DNA of 64,000 nt from Glandiceps talaboti (lineage: Eukaryota; Hemichordata; Enteropneusta; Spengelidae). The DNA lies in NCBI RefSeq assembly GCF_964340395.1, contig NC_135550.1, positions 5,170,101 through 5,234,100 on the forward strand, given 5' to 3'. Below are positions 38,136-46,616 of this stretch, one piece after another. Positions within the stretch are counted from its first letter, which is position 1; each line of letters opens with the position of its first letter. Made by a program: the position numbers and the translations under genes. The notes below the pieces were generated by a model. The model searched no databases and had not been told where the DNA came from. It worked only from the letters and a program-made list of their open reading frames with translations.

Positions 38136-38241
38136 TTATATGCTAGACTGTAAGATACGTCGTGACGTTTCGCCCTCATCGGCCTCCTCTCACTGTTTGA
38201 GGGCGCCCCGTCACGGCGTACTTTACAGACTAGTTATATGC
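38136..38241. mobile_element. hAT-like MITE, copy 2, with 8-bp target duplication
   Basis: The element is about 90 bp (from 38,144) with the same ends as the copy at 37,841, but a different direct repeat, TTATATGC (38,136-38,143 and 38,234-38,241; nine bases match if the preceding G is counted). Different target duplications show two independent insertions rather than a local duplication. Relative to copy 1 it lacks about 13 bp in the middle. It sits inside a small degenerate repeat of the type TAGGTTATATGCCTAAATG that continues to 38,285. Confidence 0.8.
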
Positions 38242-38573
38242 CTAAATGAACGTGTAGGTTAAATGCCTAAATGTAGGTTGTATGCCTTATTGACCTTGTG
38301 TGACATTGCGGATCCTCCCTAAGCTTCTAGTCTTTAATGCCGAGATAAATTACTCCTGGTAGTCCCAGAGAAGAATGTGTTATTACGCGTACGTTACCTT
38401 GCTGGTACGTTGCTGGTCACAGTACGTAACCGGTTGTCGTGTTACTGCGAAATACAGGTTTTATCGGTGTTGATTAGTATCAGAACGTTGTCTTATCAGT
38501 GGTGGGCAATTAAAACCAGTTTTGAAGGTAACGAAAACAACTTCTCCTTATCACACTATTAAACTAATATAAA

Positions 38574-38879
38574 TTACTCATAAAGATAATATACATATGG
38601 CCATAGCACACAATAGGATACAACAAGACAAACATACCTAGTGTACACATGGTACGCAAAGACTGTTATGGTGTACGGTTGCTTTTCGTACGAATCATGG
38701 TATATGCAGCTGTGAATAGAAAGCCATAGCTGTCTTGTGTTCACCATTTTTATCATGGTGTAATTCACATTTACGATGTTACATTCTTTGATCTCTTTGT
38801 GTAGTAGTGATAAGGACTGGTTAAAGCTAGTTTGATTGTCCATCTTATCACTGCCAAACGACGTTCTGATCGCTGCCAT
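38574..38879 (-). CDS. Unrecognised ORF, 101 codons (doubtful)
   Basis: The ORF starts at an ATG in a good context (GAGATGG). Its first 40 residues are hydrophilic with Ser, Asn, Lys and Glu (begins MAAIRTSFGSDKMDNQTS). The C-terminal 50 residues are Tyr/Val-rich and read like chance translation. A weak donor-like GTAAAT lies after residue 35, so only the first part might be an exon. No domain is recognised and no partner exons were found. It may well be non-coding. Confidence 0.15.
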   Translation of the reverse strand: MAAIRTSFGSDKMDNQTSFNQSLSLLHKEIKECNIVNVNYTMIKMVNTRQLWLSIHSCIYHDSYEKQPYTITVFAYHVYTRYVCLVVSYCVLWPYVYYLYE

Positions 38880-39290
38880 CTCTAATCAGAAATGATAATG
38901 GCTGTAAATGATCACATTAGAGTTTGGATTCGGAGTCACACGGTTCTGCCTACGAAAAGTACATAGATTATGTAAATGCTGTGACGGTATTAGAGAAAAG
39001 TTTACCTTTCATCAGATTTATCCGAGACTAATTAAACTCTTCGTCATTGTTAATTGAGTCCATTGTTAACCATTTCCTAAACTGAAATGCAGTTAGGCAT
39101 GTAACCTTTCACCAGAATAAATTTTTGAGTTTGCACTTAGGGTGATTCTATTTTGTCCCTATTTTTGATGTTTCTCATTACTTTTTCATGGCAACTATGG
39201 CTTGGTCGGTCGATTTAAAAAAAAAAAGAATAAAAAAATACCGGCATCTTCATGTTCTTTCTCTGATTTTTCCTCCTCTTTATCTTCGTT

Positions 39291-39545
39291 TTATTGGATT
39301 CCTGGTAACAAGCCCTTTCGCAGCTTCTCTAGAATAGGCATGTTCTCATCCCCCCCACCTTGAATAATTTCCGTCATGACAAAAATGCTTTGGTCGTGAA
39401 AAGGTGTCGTCATCGCCACCATGGAAGTAGATGACATCGACAGGCCAGACACTTGCTTATTCTTGCCACAGAAGGCGCTGTTCCACATAAATATCAAAAT
39501 GATCAGAGAACACAAAATGGAGGGAAGAAAACTTGTATATTCCAT
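39291..39545 (-). CDS. Candidate small secreted protein, 84 codons
   Basis: The ATG at 39,545 has a good initiation context (A at -3, G at +4). Residues 1-26 look like a signal peptide: short polar start, hydrophobic core (ILCSLIILIFMW), then a small-residue cleavage area (NSAFCG). The remainder is hydrophilic, with GGG and basic pairs (EKLRKG) near the end. AATAAA overlaps the stop codon, an unusually close poly(A)-signal position. A weak alternative donor (CAAG/GTGGGG) lies within the Gly run, so this may be a first exon. No family is recognised. The call rests on signal-peptide shape and start context only. Confidence 0.3.
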   Translation of the reverse strand: MEYTSFLPSILCSLIILIFMWNSAFCGKNKQVSGLSMSSTSMVAMTTPFHDQSIFVMTEIIQGGGDENMPILEKLRKGLLPGIQ

Positions 39546-40059
39546 AATAATGATGACAGATAGATAGAATAAGCCAACATTTTGCCATCATACATTTTCA
39601 GACCATCTTGCAACATCTGACCGATATTACCTTGTATCAACGATTGATGACTGAGTTAATGAGTCCCGTGAACGAGTACATGTACACGTCGTACCATTGG
39701 CACCGTTTCAAGTAGACACCTACTATGTAGCATGATCTCTGATTAGATTATAAACTATATTTTGGCACTCATTACAAAAGAATGGCTGGAGATCGCTCCG
39801 GTTAATTAAGGGTCCAAAGAACATGACCACATGTTATAATGCCCCTGGTATATGCGTGTACTATCGCCAGGTTTGGTCAATTCTTTATTTGATGGAAAAA
39901 TTATTTTTTAAGAAAAAACACAACTGCGTTATTTTTGTGTAAAATCATAACCCGAATGACTGATTGGGAATCAGTCAGTGAACGTTTTTGAACGACTTTG
40001 AGAGCATTTTTAAATCAGGCATTCAGATCTGTCACACTTTTATATGGCGTAAGGCTGGG

Positions 40060-40232
40060 GTCAGAATTTACGGCGGAGGCGGGGGGGGGGGCTTGGGAGA
40101 AATTGGGCTGGTATGAAAACAATTGAGGGTTCAAAGGGAGGGGCATGACAATCATGATGGTCTGAAGGGAGAGGCGAAATATTTTGTTCATTATTTGAAC
40201 CAAATTAAACCTCACGAGCGGTCGTTTACGGA
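40060..40232. mobile_element. Dispersed G-rich repeat fragment, copy 1
   Basis: This stretch, with its 11-G run (40,081-40,091), matches 57,033-57,190 in order. Shared strings include a G run, GGAGAAATTG or GGAGAAAATTG, TGGTCTGAAGGG or TTGTCTGAAAGG, AAATATTTTG, TTGAACCAAAT and GAGCRG near the end. Minus-strand proline-rich ORFs here are translations of the G runs. The family is unknown and no ends with target duplications were seen. Confidence 0.5.
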
Positions 40233-40292
40233 GTAAATTAAAACATTTCTCGTGATGAGTTGGGCGAAAGTCATGTCTTATGTATGATATGC

Positions 40293-40420
40293 CTTCCTCT
40301 GTCTGTCTGTATCTATGTATGTTTGTTTGTCTTTCTCTATCTCTACCTCTCTTGCTATCTCTGTGTCTGTCTGTCTGTCTGTATGTCTCTCTCTCTCTCT
40401 ATCTCTCTCTCTCTCTGGAG
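40293..40420. repeat. Compound TCTG/TCTC pyrimidine microsatellite
   Basis: Alternating TCTG, TATG, TTTG and TC repeats on the plus strand form a pure pyrimidine-biased tract. The 108-codon ORF over it is a repeat artefact. Confidence 0.9.
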
Positions 40421-40645
40421 TTTTTTTTTGTAATATTCAAACCTCATCACAGGAGCAGCTGTTTACCTTGTAGTTTGCAAAATTGTACACTTCATTTCAA
40501 TACCTACCATACATTTAATTATGAGGCAGTCAATATCCAAGCAAACTTTTCGAAAAGCCCACAAGAAACCTCTCATTGTTATGTATGGACACTGAAGTTG
40601 GTGTAATGATGTAGTGTACCATACTGTACATCTCTGACACGGAGC

Positions 40646-40658
40646 GGGGGGGGGGGGG
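40646..40658. repeat. Poly-G run, 13 bases
   Basis: An uninterrupted G run preceded by CGGAGC. It may belong to the same dispersed G-rich family as 40,060 and 57,033. Confidence 0.9.
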
Positions 40659-41093
40659 CTGTACAATTACACTTTAAAATATGTGTAGCCGAAAGTGGAA
40701 GCCAACGAAAATTCTTGGGTCCATGTTTCACTAAATACACCCATCGTGTAATACGCTGACTATATATCAATCTGATTAAAATCTGATGTTAGATAGGCTG
40801 GTTTTCCTGTATTTACCTTTATTTCATCGTTATTGCGTCTTTTACGTTAGTTTTTTTTTTCCTGGACGAACGCCTTGTTGGAAAGGCTTGTACAGTATAA
40901 ACTTGTCTATTCATTCAGGTAAACCCATTGAATGCTTGTGATAAGATCAACTGTGATAAGATCGTAAATCTGCAAGTTATATACACATGTACTGTACACA
41001 CTTCCACAAATGAAGTAAACTGGGAGGCTAACTTTTATTTTTGTTCTTTATTTTGTCAAATCAACTGTAAAGACTAACATCATAAACGTTTGT

Positions 41094-41677
41094 GTTGTCA
41101 TTATTTAATAACACATTACTAGAAAATACTAGTATCAACTTTTAATAGTGAAACTTTTACAACTTCAACTTTAATACTGCTGATGTCCAATCATAAAACA
41201 ACAAACTTTACATCATGTATTGACAACTCATACAACTTTAACGCATTGATTTTTCAAATCCAAGGAACAGCCCTATCAAAGTGAAATTGGAGTCGAAATT
41301 CCATACAAGTGGCACAACCCGATAAATTAGATTATTCAGAAAAACAGGACTAGAAATGACTTAGATGTAAACATTGCATGTAAAATATGTGTTAGTAACT
41401 CTTTGTTATGATGGCTAACTTCAAAATAGTATAAGTTGTCAATACATGAACAAGTTGTAGTTGCATGTAAAGTCTATACCAGAAATGTTTTATTATAGTC
41501 TTGCAATGTTGTCACTGGACTATAAAGTTACAGTTGGGAGTTGTCAATACATGTTGTAAAGTTTGTTGTTTTATGATGACTGGATATCAGAGTAGTATTA
41601 AAAGTTGAAGTTGTAAAAGTTTCACTAAAAGTTGATACTAGTGTTTTCTTGTTTTATTTTTATCAAATAATGACAAC
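41094..41677. mobile_element. Long inverted repeat element (arms ~138 bp)
   Basis: The left arm 41,094-41,229 and right arm 41,538-41,677 are inverted copies of about 85-90 percent identity by eye. GTTGTCATTATTT at the outer left pairs with AAATAATGACAAC at the outer right. Inner blocks such as AACTTTTACAACTTCAACTT pair with AAGTTGAAGTTGTAAAAGTT. The 308-bp spacer contains a third partial copy of the GTTGTCAATACATG motif near 41,436. This is a foldback/TIR transposon remnant without coding capacity. Flanking target duplications are not obvious. Confidence 0.75.
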
Positions 41678-41966
41678 GTAAAGGAAGTTTAATTTGTTAA
41701 TCATTTACCATTACCAAAATCATTAAAATTCGAACTATAAGTGAACTTTATGAAGAATTGTGTTTTGTAAAACACTGTGTATGTATGTGTGCATGTGTGA
41801 TGTGATACATGTAATTAATGAAGTTTGAGTCCACAGCTAGACAAAAGGGTAAACTGACACTAAAATGACCACACATGGTCTCAATGAGGTTATTGGGTTA
41901 ATTGTTTACTATCCAACTGATGCTGCTACAACTTGGCAAAACGGACAGTCATTTAATTTCTACAGT

Positions 41967-41977
41967 GCATACATACA

Positions 41978-42011
<34 letters not shown>

Positions 42012-42018
42012 CGTACGT

Positions 42019-42057
<39 letters not shown>
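41967..42057. repeat. Compound (CATA)n-(ACGT)-(CAGA)n microsatellite
   Basis: About ten CATA units run into ACGTACGTAC and then about nine CAGA units. ORFs rich in Tyr-Ile-His or Asp-Arg-Gln-Thr are repeat artefacts. The tract directly precedes copy 2 of the hairpin-bearing dispersed repeat. Confidence 0.95.
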
Positions 42058-42110
42058 CTACACCATGCCTATAGCACTACTGAACCTTTCCAGTTCAGTT
42101 GTGCTAAACA
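42058..42110. mobile_element. Microsatellite-linked dispersed repeat with hairpin, copy 2
   Basis: ACCATGCCTATAGCACTACT onward matches the post-microsatellite sequence at 37,387. The hairpin is 42,073-42,085 with 42,093-42,105, 12 of 13 paired, with a 7-nt loop. In both copies the microsatellite lies on the same side of the hairpin although its motif differs (CA in one, CAGA in the other). The fixed unit is therefore the hairpin flank. Confidence 0.5.
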
Positions 42111-42469
42111 TCTGTCATAATCATACTTAGAGTTTATGCTGTTATAACTTCATTTTGAGAGTTTAAAATTGAAGCAAAATTAGTAGGAACTGGATTAAAA
42201 GTCTACTATATAATCATTCCTGAGTTGCATTTGCTCAGTGTAGATTTTGTCTATTTAAACATAATAATATTATATTATTTATCAATTCATCTACGGCCTT
42301 GAAAAAAATTGTTTGGTTCCGGTTACCCAACCTCACCTAGTTTTTCACGCCGACCCGTAACTTTTTTGTACATATTCGAGAAAAAATTAATACAATCGCG
42401 AAAATTGTGTGAAGTCTCGCAAGAAATAGTGGACGCGGAAACTGACATTAACTTAAAAAGACATTATAT

Positions 42470-43002
42470 TATAGCATTACCAATTCCAGTGAATTTTGTG
42501 ACGTCATCGCTGTACATTATTACTGATACTCCGTTATTGGGCATCGCGGTCCCGGTACGAGCATAACAATACAAGCTTATTTGTTCTGTTTCTTCATACG
42601 ACTAGGTATTTTTTCGAAATGTATGTTGTTATTTATGATTGTCATTTCCACTGTTTAAAAATACAACGCATTCATGAAACAAATTTGTGTTCACAGCAGT
42701 TCATTGAAGTGTATATGTGTGTGTACGTGTACGTACGCATGTCGTATTCAGCTTCCGGGCCGAACATGGCAGACGATGTTCAGCGCTGTGTATATTATAC
42801 GTTGTTTTGCGTTTCTCGGTCTACAAATTCACTGGAATTGGCAAAACTATAAAATAATAACAATAATGTACGCCCTCCCAGTCCATAATGGACTCAAGCA
42901 AACTTTGCACTCCATAATGGGCTCGGCTGTCGCCGAGCCCATTATGTCGTTCAAAGTTTGCTTTCGTCCATTATGGGTTGGGAGGGTGTACATTATTGTT
43001 TA
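42470..43002. mobile_element. Insertion nested within the MITE
   Basis: The intact MITE reads AAAAGACAATATAAAACTG, while here ACATTATA and AATATAAAACTG are separated by about 530 bp, so a later insertion split it. The junction bases are AT-rich and a short TATA duplication is possible. The inserted DNA ends on its right side in the large palindrome at 42,859-43,000, but its left end has no matching inverted repeat. Either the insert is one-sided or two events are stacked. No gene is recognised inside. Confidence 0.55.
42859..43000. repeat. Near-perfect 142-bp palindrome (69-bp arms, 4-nt loop)
   Basis: Left arm 42,859-42,927 and right arm 42,932-43,000 are inverted copies with about eight mismatches in 69. 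The centre reads GGGCTCGGC-TGTC-GCCGAGCCC, and the outer ends are AACAATAATGTAC against GTACATTATTGTT. Each arm carries two spaced CCATAATGG-type motifs. Transcribed, it would form a long hairpin RNA; as DNA it would extrude a cruciform. It may be a palindromic MITE or the terminus of the nested insertion. Confidence 0.9.
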
Positions 43003-43113
43003 AATATAAAACTGTTCTTCCAATCTGTAATGGCTGTACATCTGATAAGAACAAACAATTAACATAGAGACCATATGGAAATTGGAACCACACAATTTTT
43101 TTGTTAGGCCTAA

Positions 43114-44510
43114 TAACTCAATATTATACATATATAGTAATATTTCACTTTGCAACATATTAATGCCCAATTAGTGTTTCATGAAACTGCATAGTTACAT
43201 CTTTATCGTTTTAGTTGAGAGACTCTGAATTTATAGAAATATTCATCCCTATAATACATATAATATATAATAACTTCAGATTATGGTTTAGGGATATTTT
43301 CACAAAATTCTGGATTGGATAATAATCAAGATATTGATATTTAAAGGAATGGAGGAGTAGAGGCTATGGCTTTATTCTATAATGGAAAAATAACATAATA
43401 TGGAAATAATGGAAATAAAACCAGCTGCAGTTCAAGACCATACACATACCAACAATGTCAGACGTGATGTGAAGTACTCCCCCATATGATGCACTGCTCC
43501 AGAGGCTACTTCCTGCGCGGGCAAGTTCAAACTCATTTTCCCAAACGCGGCGATGCCAAGAACAAGGATGATATGATCGTGAGTCGTCAAAGTTCTCAAA
43601 CAATACACTTATTTAAGCACTTGCACCAGGTCGAGTTTTGTGTGTATTGAGAGGTGGAGAACACACTGATTCAGCATCTACCTGATCATGAGGGGTCAGA
43701 GTTTCATGATCGAGACTTTGGTTTTCAAGTGTAATGCTACACTGTTTTGGTATCTTGGCGTACGTGTACACGTTATCATGCACGTGCACCTACGTCATAT
43801 AACAGGGCCATTGTAATGTCCATGATTAATAGATGTGGGTTATGTATGTACCTGGATACAGAAATTGTGCCTAGCTGGGATTACTTGTAGTACCCGTGAC
43901 GTTTGTTGTTTCTGTATGTTGTTTTTGACTCTAGATAATGTATTTTTTACATTATTTCATGTCAAATAAAATAAACTTTACTATATTGTACATGTTTGGG
44001 ATTATATACAGGTTGGGGAGGAATAATCGCGTATATTTATGGCTTATTAGTAATGAATCATCAATACTTCACGGACAGTAACTCTTAATAATGTTTACTA
44101 CTCATCAGTGGCCTTTTCCCAAACCACAGTCATCTATTTTTTCTCACTCACAGTCGCTGTTGGCGTGATTACGGTTGCCATGGGTATTGTTAACAATTTT
44201 TGAATATACATTTTCTGATCTACAATCGTGTCTTATTGGCCAAAAATGCCTTAGTCATTAGTTGTTATCAGGGAAGTTGTCCTGGTTGCTAGGAACATTG
44301 TTATTAATATTCAGAATGAGGGCGCTAAAAATTCTATCCTTTCCCTCATTTTATTAATCCACTTACCGGAGCACGTCAAATATACCTGTCAGAAATCACA
44401 TGACGGTAACAAAGTGATATCGTTTGCTGATTCTTGTCACAGTCACTCAGCAACCACTGCTTGGTGTGTGTGTTTTTTTCCGATTAGTACATGAAATTGG
44501 ACCACTGAAT
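43114..44510. other. Intergenic sequence, no supported gene
   Basis: AT-rich, no recognised repeats. On the minus strand near 43,445-43,600 an open frame with coding-like composition (contains WENEFELARAGSSLW) ends close to a donor-like GTATGT. It lacks an in-frame ATG and a convincing acceptor, so it is only a weak exon candidate. Confidence 0.35.
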
Positions 44511-44618
44511 ATGACTGACTTGGTACATCGATCACTGACAATTCAAACTCTACGTCTATTGGTGGTCTTCTTCTTGGGGTTATCATTTGGTGTATTTTAT
44601 ATCGAATATATTTCTATG
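44511..44618 (+). CDS. First coding exon of a signal-anchor (type II) membrane protein
   Basis: The ATG at 44,511 has A at -3. It opens a 36-codon exon ending exactly at ATG/GTAAGT (donor at 44,619), a perfect consensus donor in phase 0. The protein begins with a short polar, basic N-terminus (MTDLVHRSLTIQTLR) followed by a hydrophobic stretch of about 18 residues (LLVVFFLGLSFGVFY) and an acidic residue. This is the layout of a signal anchor, as in Golgi glycosyl- or sulfotransferases. The frame is open 29 codons further upstream without an ATG. An out-of-frame upstream ATG lies at 44,491. Downstream exons were not identified in this window. The enzyme class is inference from shape alone. Confidence 0.45.
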
Positions 44619-44734
44619 GTAAGTTCTAAGCTTTCAATTCATTAACCAACACCAGGGTATATCACACAATATCAAGGCAATGATAGTTTAGTTTATCACA
44701 TAAATACGTGCATATCTTCTACTGTATGACGTCA

Positions 44735-44769
44735 AACAGGGGGTGATTTCAGAGCATATCACCCCTGTT
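44735..44769. repeat. Inverted repeat, 12-bp stem
   Basis: AACAGGGGGTGAT at 44,735-44,747 pairs with ATCACCCCTGTT at 44,758-44,769 with one bulged G and a 10-nt loop, immediately after TGACGTCA. It is a single hairpin without evidence of transcription. Confidence 0.6.
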
Positions 44770-45601
44770 CTACCAAACTATTTTTTCTCCGTACTGTTCG
44801 AGCGTTCTTGCCAATCCTATGCTACGGTCAAGTTTATCGTAGTAATTATGTGCTTTCCGAAACGTAAGTGCACACATTATTACTTTACATATATCCTTGG
44901 ATGGCATGAGTTTGATACTTAGAAGTCCTTTTATTTTTATTTGATACATTTTATTCTATTTAAAAATCGATGTAGCAGCCGGCAAGCTAAACTATCGACA
45001 GAAATAGACAGTTACAAATGAACTTTCTAAAATAGTCTTAGTTAAACAGCTGTTGAAATCAATTGGGGGAACAATTTATCACTTGTCGTGACATGTGGCC
45101 TCCACTTATTAAGATAGAATAACATTACTTGACCCACGACTCTGTCTCATTAATCAATGTGACCTTACATGTGTATTCTTGTCATAGCAAGATAATGTTT
45201 ACTTGACACAATTATTTTTCGATGTGTGCCTCGTAACAATAGTATGAATAGCCGTAGTTTGTATGACCAGCAGAGAAATAATGAATGTTGGAGATCTTAA
45301 TGACATTGTCGAGCGTGTCTGACCAAGACAAATGAAGGAACGTTACAACAGCGAGCCAAGGTGGTATTCATTGGAAAACAGTCATTAGGTAATTTGTACA
45401 ATGAAGGGACAAATAACCCATGTTTGTATGATGCCATTGAAAGTACGACTTGACTTTGCAAATGAACCATTCACTCAACTCTGCAACATGAACAACGTTA
45501 ATGCGGCTGTCAGTAATTACAATACATGAATATGTTCGGGCTAAAGCTTAGGTACTCAAGCTTGGCCTGTCTCATAAAATGTCAACCACCCCTGATTCAA
45601 A

Positions 45602-45603
<2 letters not shown>

Positions 45604-45632
<29 letters not shown>

Positions 45633-45648
45633 CATACATACATACATA
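45604..45648. repeat. (ACAT)n microsatellite
   Basis: About eleven ACAT units. The downstream flank (CCGACGTTTCGAATAAAAATTC near 45,700, read in parts) may be part of a dispersed repeat, but no second copy is present here to confirm. Confidence 0.95.
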
Positions 45649-46424
45649 GAAATGCATATGGGACTTGAGAGACAGTCCGAATAAATAGATGTAAAATCCG
45701 ACGTTTCGAATAAAAATTCTTTATCAAGGTATTTATAGGCAAACTTTCACTAGTAGGGATTTTAGTACAGAATACGTCATTTTCCGTACTATAGTTCAGA
45801 TTGAGTTCAATTCTGTACTTTTATGCTGATGAGGTGGACGTTTCTGTACTTTCCCATTAGCGCCTGTCTAATCGGATTATACTCGATCTGAAAAATAGTT
45901 CAGATTGCGAGTCGGAAGTGATTTAAATACATTTGCATTTAGTTCAGAATATATTCATGAGTTCACCCCGATAACCGGGCAGTAAACAAATGAATATTCA
46001 AATCTATCTCGCTTGCATGTGATTCAAGGCGTGTACACTAGTTAGTTAGTTGTCTGTGTTTGACCACATGAAGGCGGAGGGGAGGGTGCAGAAGAAAAGG
46101 GTTACACACATGTATGATATGATGAGAGCTACATTTAATGTACATGTCAGTTGACATGTACATATATACGAACTGACATGTATACGTACATGTACAACTA
46201 CGCTAGCATGTAAACGTTAGCAAAAATTCTTACTACTACCCCAGACCACTAAAATACTAGAGTGGTCTGAGCTACTACTACTTGCAAAAAGTATTTACAA
46301 GCATTTCCATGTAGGTCAATGAAATATCACCTATGTGGGTTATACTTCAATAGTCGGTCAAACAGCGTAAAGGTCTACATTCTACAATGATAAATACATT
46401 CGATGTTAGTCAAAGAGGACAACA

Positions 46425-46616
46425 ATGACAGACATGATTGTTCAAATCGATGCGACCGAAGATGAATTCACGGTGTATATTTGGTGGCGTCGCCGTTGAA
46501 TTGATGATGATGACGACTCGTCCGACCCAGACGGTTCTGGTCCAGTTTCAAGTGAAAGTCAGAATTATCACGGTGCCATTGATTATACTAACTGTGATGA
46601 AACTCGCCCAATCTAG
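46425..46616 (+). pseudogene. Acidic ORF interrupted by one in-frame TGA
   Basis: ATG at 46,425 (A at -3) opens 24 codons containing VQIDATEDEFTVYIWWRRR, then TGA at 46,497-46,499. The same frame then runs 38 more codons to TAG at 46,614. The second part begins with five Asp and is rich in Asp, Ser, Gly and Glu. Composition looks coding on both sides of the TGA, and the TGA sits in a run of Arg codons where CGA to TGA is a single transition. It may be a pseudogene, an intron-exon artefact or a transposase N-terminus (acidic starts are common there). No family assigned. The frame immediately upstream has TAG at 46,407, which could also be a splice acceptor. Confidence 0.35.

Larger units (their letters stand above)
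42293..43113. mobile_element. TTAGGCC-ended MITE, copy 1, split by an insertion
   Basis: The ends are inverted: GGCCTTGAAAAAAATTGTTT on the left and the complement of AATTTTTTTGTTAGGCCTAA on the right, followed inward by GGTTCC on both sides. The left half (to about 42,469) and right half (from about 43,003) match colinearly the intact copy at 54,508-54,886. The roughly 530 bp between them is absent from that copy. It is a non-autonomous DNA transposon; the superfamily is not assigned. ORFs crossing it are spurious. Confidence 0.7.
44619..46424. other. Putative intron/intergenic sequence
   Basis: If the exon at 44,511 is real, this is the start of its first intron. It contains a CRE-like palindrome TGACGTCA (44,727-44,734), a hairpin (44,735-44,769), a CATA microsatellite (45,604-45,648) and a cluster of short palindromes around ACATGTACAT (46,138-46,195). 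No further coding exon is supported. Confidence 0.4.

Noticed and set aside
44727-44734. TGACGTCA as a cAMP-response promoter element (also at 42,499 and near 51,536)
   Set aside because: Eight-base palindromes occur by chance at this rate, and none sits at a supported promoter.
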